Positions 7,024 to 8,750 of a stretch of 8,750 nucleotides of DNA are shown piece after piece; the first letter of the stretch is position 1; the number at the start of each line of letters is the position of its first letter. The notes under the pieces are model-generated. The model saw only the letters and a list, made by a program, of their open reading frames with translations, did no database searches and had not been told where the DNA came from. Source of the stretch: Desulfoprunum sp. (GTDB lineage: Bacteria; Desulfobacterota; Desulfobulbia; Desulfobulbales; Desulfocapsaceae). The stretch spans positions 1 through 8,750 of the forward strand of contig JAUYSF010000128.1 of NCBI GenBank assembly GCA_030696435.1. Reading direction: 5' to 3'. The translations under genes were made by a program, and so were the position numbers.

Positions 7024-7680
7024 TTATCTTGTAACACAAGAGGTCTTCTGTCGGATTTTTTCGATTCCACCCAGAGAAAAGAGCCAGACGAATTCCGCCA
7101 GACGGTCGAGATTGCCTTCGACCGGGGCGTTCTCCTCGGCAATTTTCTTAATGACCGGAGCCGCCAGGGCATAATAGATGCATTGGCCGATGATGCTGAT
7201 GGCGCAGGGTAGCAGTATTCGGGGGCCGGGATTCTCGCCCATGATGGCTATGATGATGGAGACCAGCAGATCTTTATGGGGCTTGATGTATTTGTCGAGA
7301 ACCGCCTCGAATGCCGGAGTGGGGGCAAGGAGTTCCCGGGCGATGAGTCTTCCCCGACCGGAGAGACCAGCCCAGCCTTCATTGCTCAAAAGTCTGTAGA
7401 ACATCCCTCTGATGAAAAAGAGCAGCTGCTGTTCCGGCAGAGTATCGTCTTCTATCCCCATCTTTGAGGGAAATCTGGTGAAACCGATATGAAAGACATG
7501 TTCGAGCACTGCCGAATAGAGTCCTTCCTTATCCCGGAAATGGTAATTGATGGCGGCGATGTTGACCTGGGCCGCCCCTGCGATCCTGCGGATCGTGGTT
7601 GCCTTGAATCCTTCTTTGCCGAAGATATCTCCGGCCACTTCAAGGATCCTTTCCTTCGTTGTCTGTGGATATTCAGTCAT
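7024..7680 (-). CDS. cecR: TetR/AcrR-family transcriptional regulator, CecR (YbiH)-like
   Basis: The product is 218 residues from the chosen start. Residues about 8-55 are a TetR DNA-binding domain: TKERILEVAGDIFGKEGFKATTIRRIA, then the recognition helix region GAAQVNIAAINYHFRDKEGLYSAV (35-58). The NIAAINYHF variant is typical of the CecR/DUF1956 branch. The C-terminal part (about 85-210), including LIARELLAPTPAFEAVLDKYIKPH, resembles the CecR ligand-binding domain. E. coli CecR represses ybhGFSR and affects antibiotic sensitivity; the same neighbours follow here, so this is probably the local repressor. I chose the ATG at 7678-7680 because the TetR domain starts right after it. An in-frame ATG at 7789-7791 would add 37 residues not seen in the family. 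The chosen start has only an A-rich, weak ribosome binding site, which may keep repressor levels low. Confidence 0.93.
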   Translation of the reverse strand: MTEYPQTTKERILEVAGDIFGKEGFKATTIRRIAGAAQVNIAAINYHFRDKEGLYSAVLEHVFHIGFTRFPSKMGIEDDTLPEQQLLFFIRGMFYRLLSNEGWAGLSGRGRLIARELLAPTPAFEAVLDKYIKPHKDLLVSIIIAIMGENPGPRILLPCAISIIGQCIYYALAAPVIKKIAEENAPVEGNLDRLAEFVWLFSLGGIEKIRQKTSCVTR

Positions 7681-7715
7681 GTCTTTTTTGAAGTTAAACG
7701 ATTGATTGAAACAAA

Positions 7716-7744
7716 AGAGTAAAACAAATGTTTGAATACTGCAA
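7716..7744 (-). promoter_or_regulatory. Weak candidate promoter for the cecR-like gene with palindrome in its spacer
   Basis: On the minus strand, TTGCAG (7739-7744) and TACTCT (7716-7721) are separated by exactly 17 bases. Each hexamer matches the consensus at only three of six positions. The spacer contains AAACA-TT-TGTTT (7722-7733), a dyad with 5-bp arms. A repressor bound there would block RNA polymerase, which fits autoregulation by the downstream TetR-type protein. The transcript would begin about 30 bases before the regulator ATG. Confidence 0.3.
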
Positions 7745-7745
7745 G

Positions 7746-7758
7746 GGAGAAAATCTCC
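7746..7758. promoter_or_regulatory. 13-bp perfect inverted repeat upstream of the cecR-like promoter candidate
   Basis: The plus strand reads GGAGA-AAA-TCTCC, perfect 5-bp arms with a 3-base centre. It lies just upstream of the candidate -35 element (7739-7744) and about 25 bases centre to centre from the second dyad at 7722-7733. It could be a regulator binding site. Short dyads like this also occur by chance. Confidence 0.3.
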
Positions 7759-7802
7759 AGAAAAGGTAAGAGGGAACCTCGATATCGGCACATCAGCCAG
7801 AT

Positions 7803-7834
7803 CACCTGAAAAAAGGTGCGAATTATTTCACCTT
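7803..7834 (-). terminator. Possible weak hairpin with T-run (alternative stems)
   Basis: On the minus strand AAGGTG (7829-7834) pairs with CACCTT (7813-7818) around a 10-base loop, and the second arm runs directly into a tract of six T, as in a weak intrinsic terminator. The same CACCT could instead pair with a further AGGTG copy at 7803-7807, giving mutually exclusive stems. No minus-strand gene upstream needs a terminator here, so it may be an antisense stop against the divergent gene or simply chance. Confidence 0.22.
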
Positions 7835-8031
7835 GGAGCCGGAAATACCGAGAGCAGCACAATGACAGCGGATGTTTGCCTGGAAAAGATGGGCTGATAT
7901 ATGTAAGATATGCTATGAGACGGATACGACCTGTTTGTACCGCTTGGAGCCTGAAGGTGCTTTGAGTCTTATCGGCCAAGATTGTCAGAAACGAAACTGT
8001 TTGAAAAAGTGTATAAAAGAGAGGGAACATT

Positions 8032-8610
8032 ATGAAAAGACTGCTGCTTATGATTATCGCCGTGATGTTGTCCGGTTGTGCTGCAACCTTACCAGATAAA
8101 ATCAATCTCAATCCGATACTTGAAAATCAACCGGCGGGGGTCTATCCACCGGCTCTAGACATCTTTGTCGACAGTAAAGATGATCGTTTTGAAAAGCATG
8201 TTGTCACCTATTCTTTCAAAAATGAGCCTTCGATCATGCTGTTCAATCAGGTCGCACCGCAGATCATGCTGGCCGAACGCTTGACGGACGGCTTGAGTCA
8301 GCAGGGACTGACCCGTGTTGGCCGTTCAACTATTACGGTGACCATTGCGATTGAAGAGATGATGGTCACGGTGACCAAGACGAAAAGCGGCCTGTTGTAT
8401 AATTCAGCAGCCAGGAGTCGGCTCAGGCTGACGGTAAATAACAACGGCTCGATCCTGACCAAGGATTACAATCGTGAAGCCAGCAAGGAGACGGCGACCA
8501 AGCCCGATATCCCCGATCTTGAGGCCATGCTCAACGTGCAGCTCTCCGATGTCATAGAAAAAATCCTTGGTGATGGCCAGGTCCGCGAGGCCATTCGGGG
8601 CAAGATGTAA
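8032..8610 (+). CDS. YajG-like lipoprotein
   Basis: The 192-residue product begins with a lipoprotein signal peptide: Lys2-Arg3, a hydrophobic core, and a lipobox LSGC with the lipidated Cys16. The residue after Cys is Ala, not Asp, so Lol-dependent delivery to the outer membrane is expected. The rest is a single soluble domain. Its pattern of DKINLNPIL after the lipobox, LAERLTDGLSQQGLTRVG in the middle and a C-terminal LNVQLSDVIEKILGDGQVREAI stretch resembles E. coli YajG, a putative outer-membrane lipoprotein of unknown function; length is also the same. GAGAGG lies about eight bases before the ATG. It is transcribed away from the efflux operon and is followed after 12 bases by an oxidoreductase gene whose ribosome binding site abuts its stop codon, so the two are probably co-transcribed. 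The family call is by memory of sequence pattern. Confidence 0.8.
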   Translation: MKRLLLMIIAVMLSGCAATLPDKINLNPILENQPAGVYPPALDIFVDSKDDRFEKHVVTYSFKNEPSIMLFNQVAPQIMLAERLTDGLSQQGLTRVGRSTITVTIAIEEMMVTVTKTKSGLLYNSAARSRLRLTVNNNGSILTKDYNREASKETATKPDIPDLEAMLNVQLSDVIEKILGDGQVREAIRGKM

Positions 8611-8622
8611 GGAGCTTAGGTT

Positions 8623-8750
8623 ATGAACCCTATTCGTACTGCCATTGTCGCCTATGGCTATTCTGCCAGAACCTTCCATTTACCGCTCATGGGGGCCTGC
8701 CAGGACTTTGAGCTGCTTGCTTTTGTGGAAAGGTCCGGACCGAAAAGTGC
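8623..8750 (+). CDS. Gfo/Idh/MocA-family NAD(P)-dependent oxidoreductase, N-terminal part (runs off right edge)
   Basis: Only 42 complete codons are present. The start, IRTAIVAYGYSARTFHLPLM followed by FELLAFVERS, closely follows E. coli YdgJ and related oxidoreductases (IRVGLIGYGYASKTFHAPLI, then ELAVVSSS). This is the first beta-alpha-beta unit of a Rossmann NAD(P)-binding fold. The family oxidises or reduces sugars, sugar derivatives and related polyols in the cytoplasm; the substrate cannot be told from this fragment. The first glycine of the usual G-x-G-x-x motif is Ala10 here, while Gly12 is kept. The ATG at 8623-8625 is preceded by AAGGAG overlapping the stop codon region of the lipoprotein gene, indicating a shared transcript. 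Confidence 0.85.
   Translation, partial: MNPIRTAIVAYGYSARTFHLPLMGACQDFELLAFVERSGPKS

Larger units (their letters stand above)
7681..8031. other. Divergent intergenic region between cecR-like and yajG-like genes
   Basis: This 351-base stretch separates the minus-strand regulator from the plus-strand lipoprotein gene and is more AT-rich than the genes around it. I see several short dyads, described separately where supported: 7722-7733, 7746-7758, GAGG-GAA-CCTC at 7770-7780, CGATATCG at 7780-7787, and overlapping alternative stems at 7803-7834. No convincing protein gene is present. For the lipoprotein gene I found only weak promoter candidates; the best is TTGCCT (7876-7881) with TATATG (7898-7903) after a 16-base spacer. 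Confidence 0.6.

Noticed and set aside
8012..8017. TATAAA as a -10 element for the lipoprotein gene
   Set aside because: Transcription would start inside the ribosome binding site (about 8024) and no -35-like hexamer lies 16-18 bases upstream.
7872..8099. Cys-containing 75-codon plus-strand ORF upstream of the lipoprotein gene
   Set aside because: It has no Shine-Dalgarno sequence, overlaps the lipoprotein start in another frame for 68 bases, and its Cys spacing fits no metal-binding motif I know. The lipoprotein gene has its own good ribosome binding site.
7677..8111. Minus-strand 144-codon ORF across the divergent region
   Set aside because: It overlaps the start of the lipoprotein gene antisense and the beginning of the regulator, shows no domain, and has no good ribosome binding site.

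Overview
The window reads as a chromosomal segment of a Gram-negative bacterium. It holds an outer-membrane channel gene, a periplasmic membrane-fusion protein and an outer-membrane-type lipoprotein. Composition and codon use look moderately GC-rich and uniform over the genes. The protein families resemble proteobacterial or Desulfobacterota ones, but the sequence alone does not fix the species.

Most of the window (about 335 to 7680) is one minus-strand operon for a tripartite ABC-2 export system. In transcription order it encodes a TetR-family regulator of the CecR (YbiH) type, a YbhG-like membrane-fusion protein, a YbhF-like double ATP-binding protein, a YbhS-like permease, a YbhR-like permease and a TolC-family outer-membrane factor. 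The first five match the order of the Escherichia coli cecR-ybhGFSR operon as I know it. Here a dedicated outer-membrane factor is added at the end. From the fusion protein onward the genes are joined by TAATG, ATGA, a 3-base gap and ATGA, so translational coupling is likely. The regulator is separated from the fusion protein by 53 bases that contain a perfect 19-bp palindrome. The region upstream of the regulator also holds short perfect palindromes around a weak candidate promoter. Autoregulation and operon control by the TetR protein are therefore likely, but inferred.

Downstream of the outer-membrane factor, on the same strand, lies the first part of a UppP (BacA) undecaprenyl-diphosphatase gene that runs off the left edge. 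Its product starts with an unusual signal-peptide-like extension. The 158-base gap before it holds a possible 24-codon ORF with a strong ribosome binding site and a candidate promoter.

On the right, divergent from the regulator across a 351-base AT-richer gap, are a YajG-like lipoprotein gene and the start of a Gfo/Idh/MocA-family oxidoreductase gene that runs off the right edge. These two are 12 bases apart and probably co-transcribed.

I see no tRNA, rRNA, insertion sequence, CRISPR array or phage feature. The window is mostly an ordinary efflux locus. The points worth a second look are regulatory palindromes, the UppP extension with its possible leader ORF, and the addition of an outer-membrane factor to the ybhGFSR-type operon.
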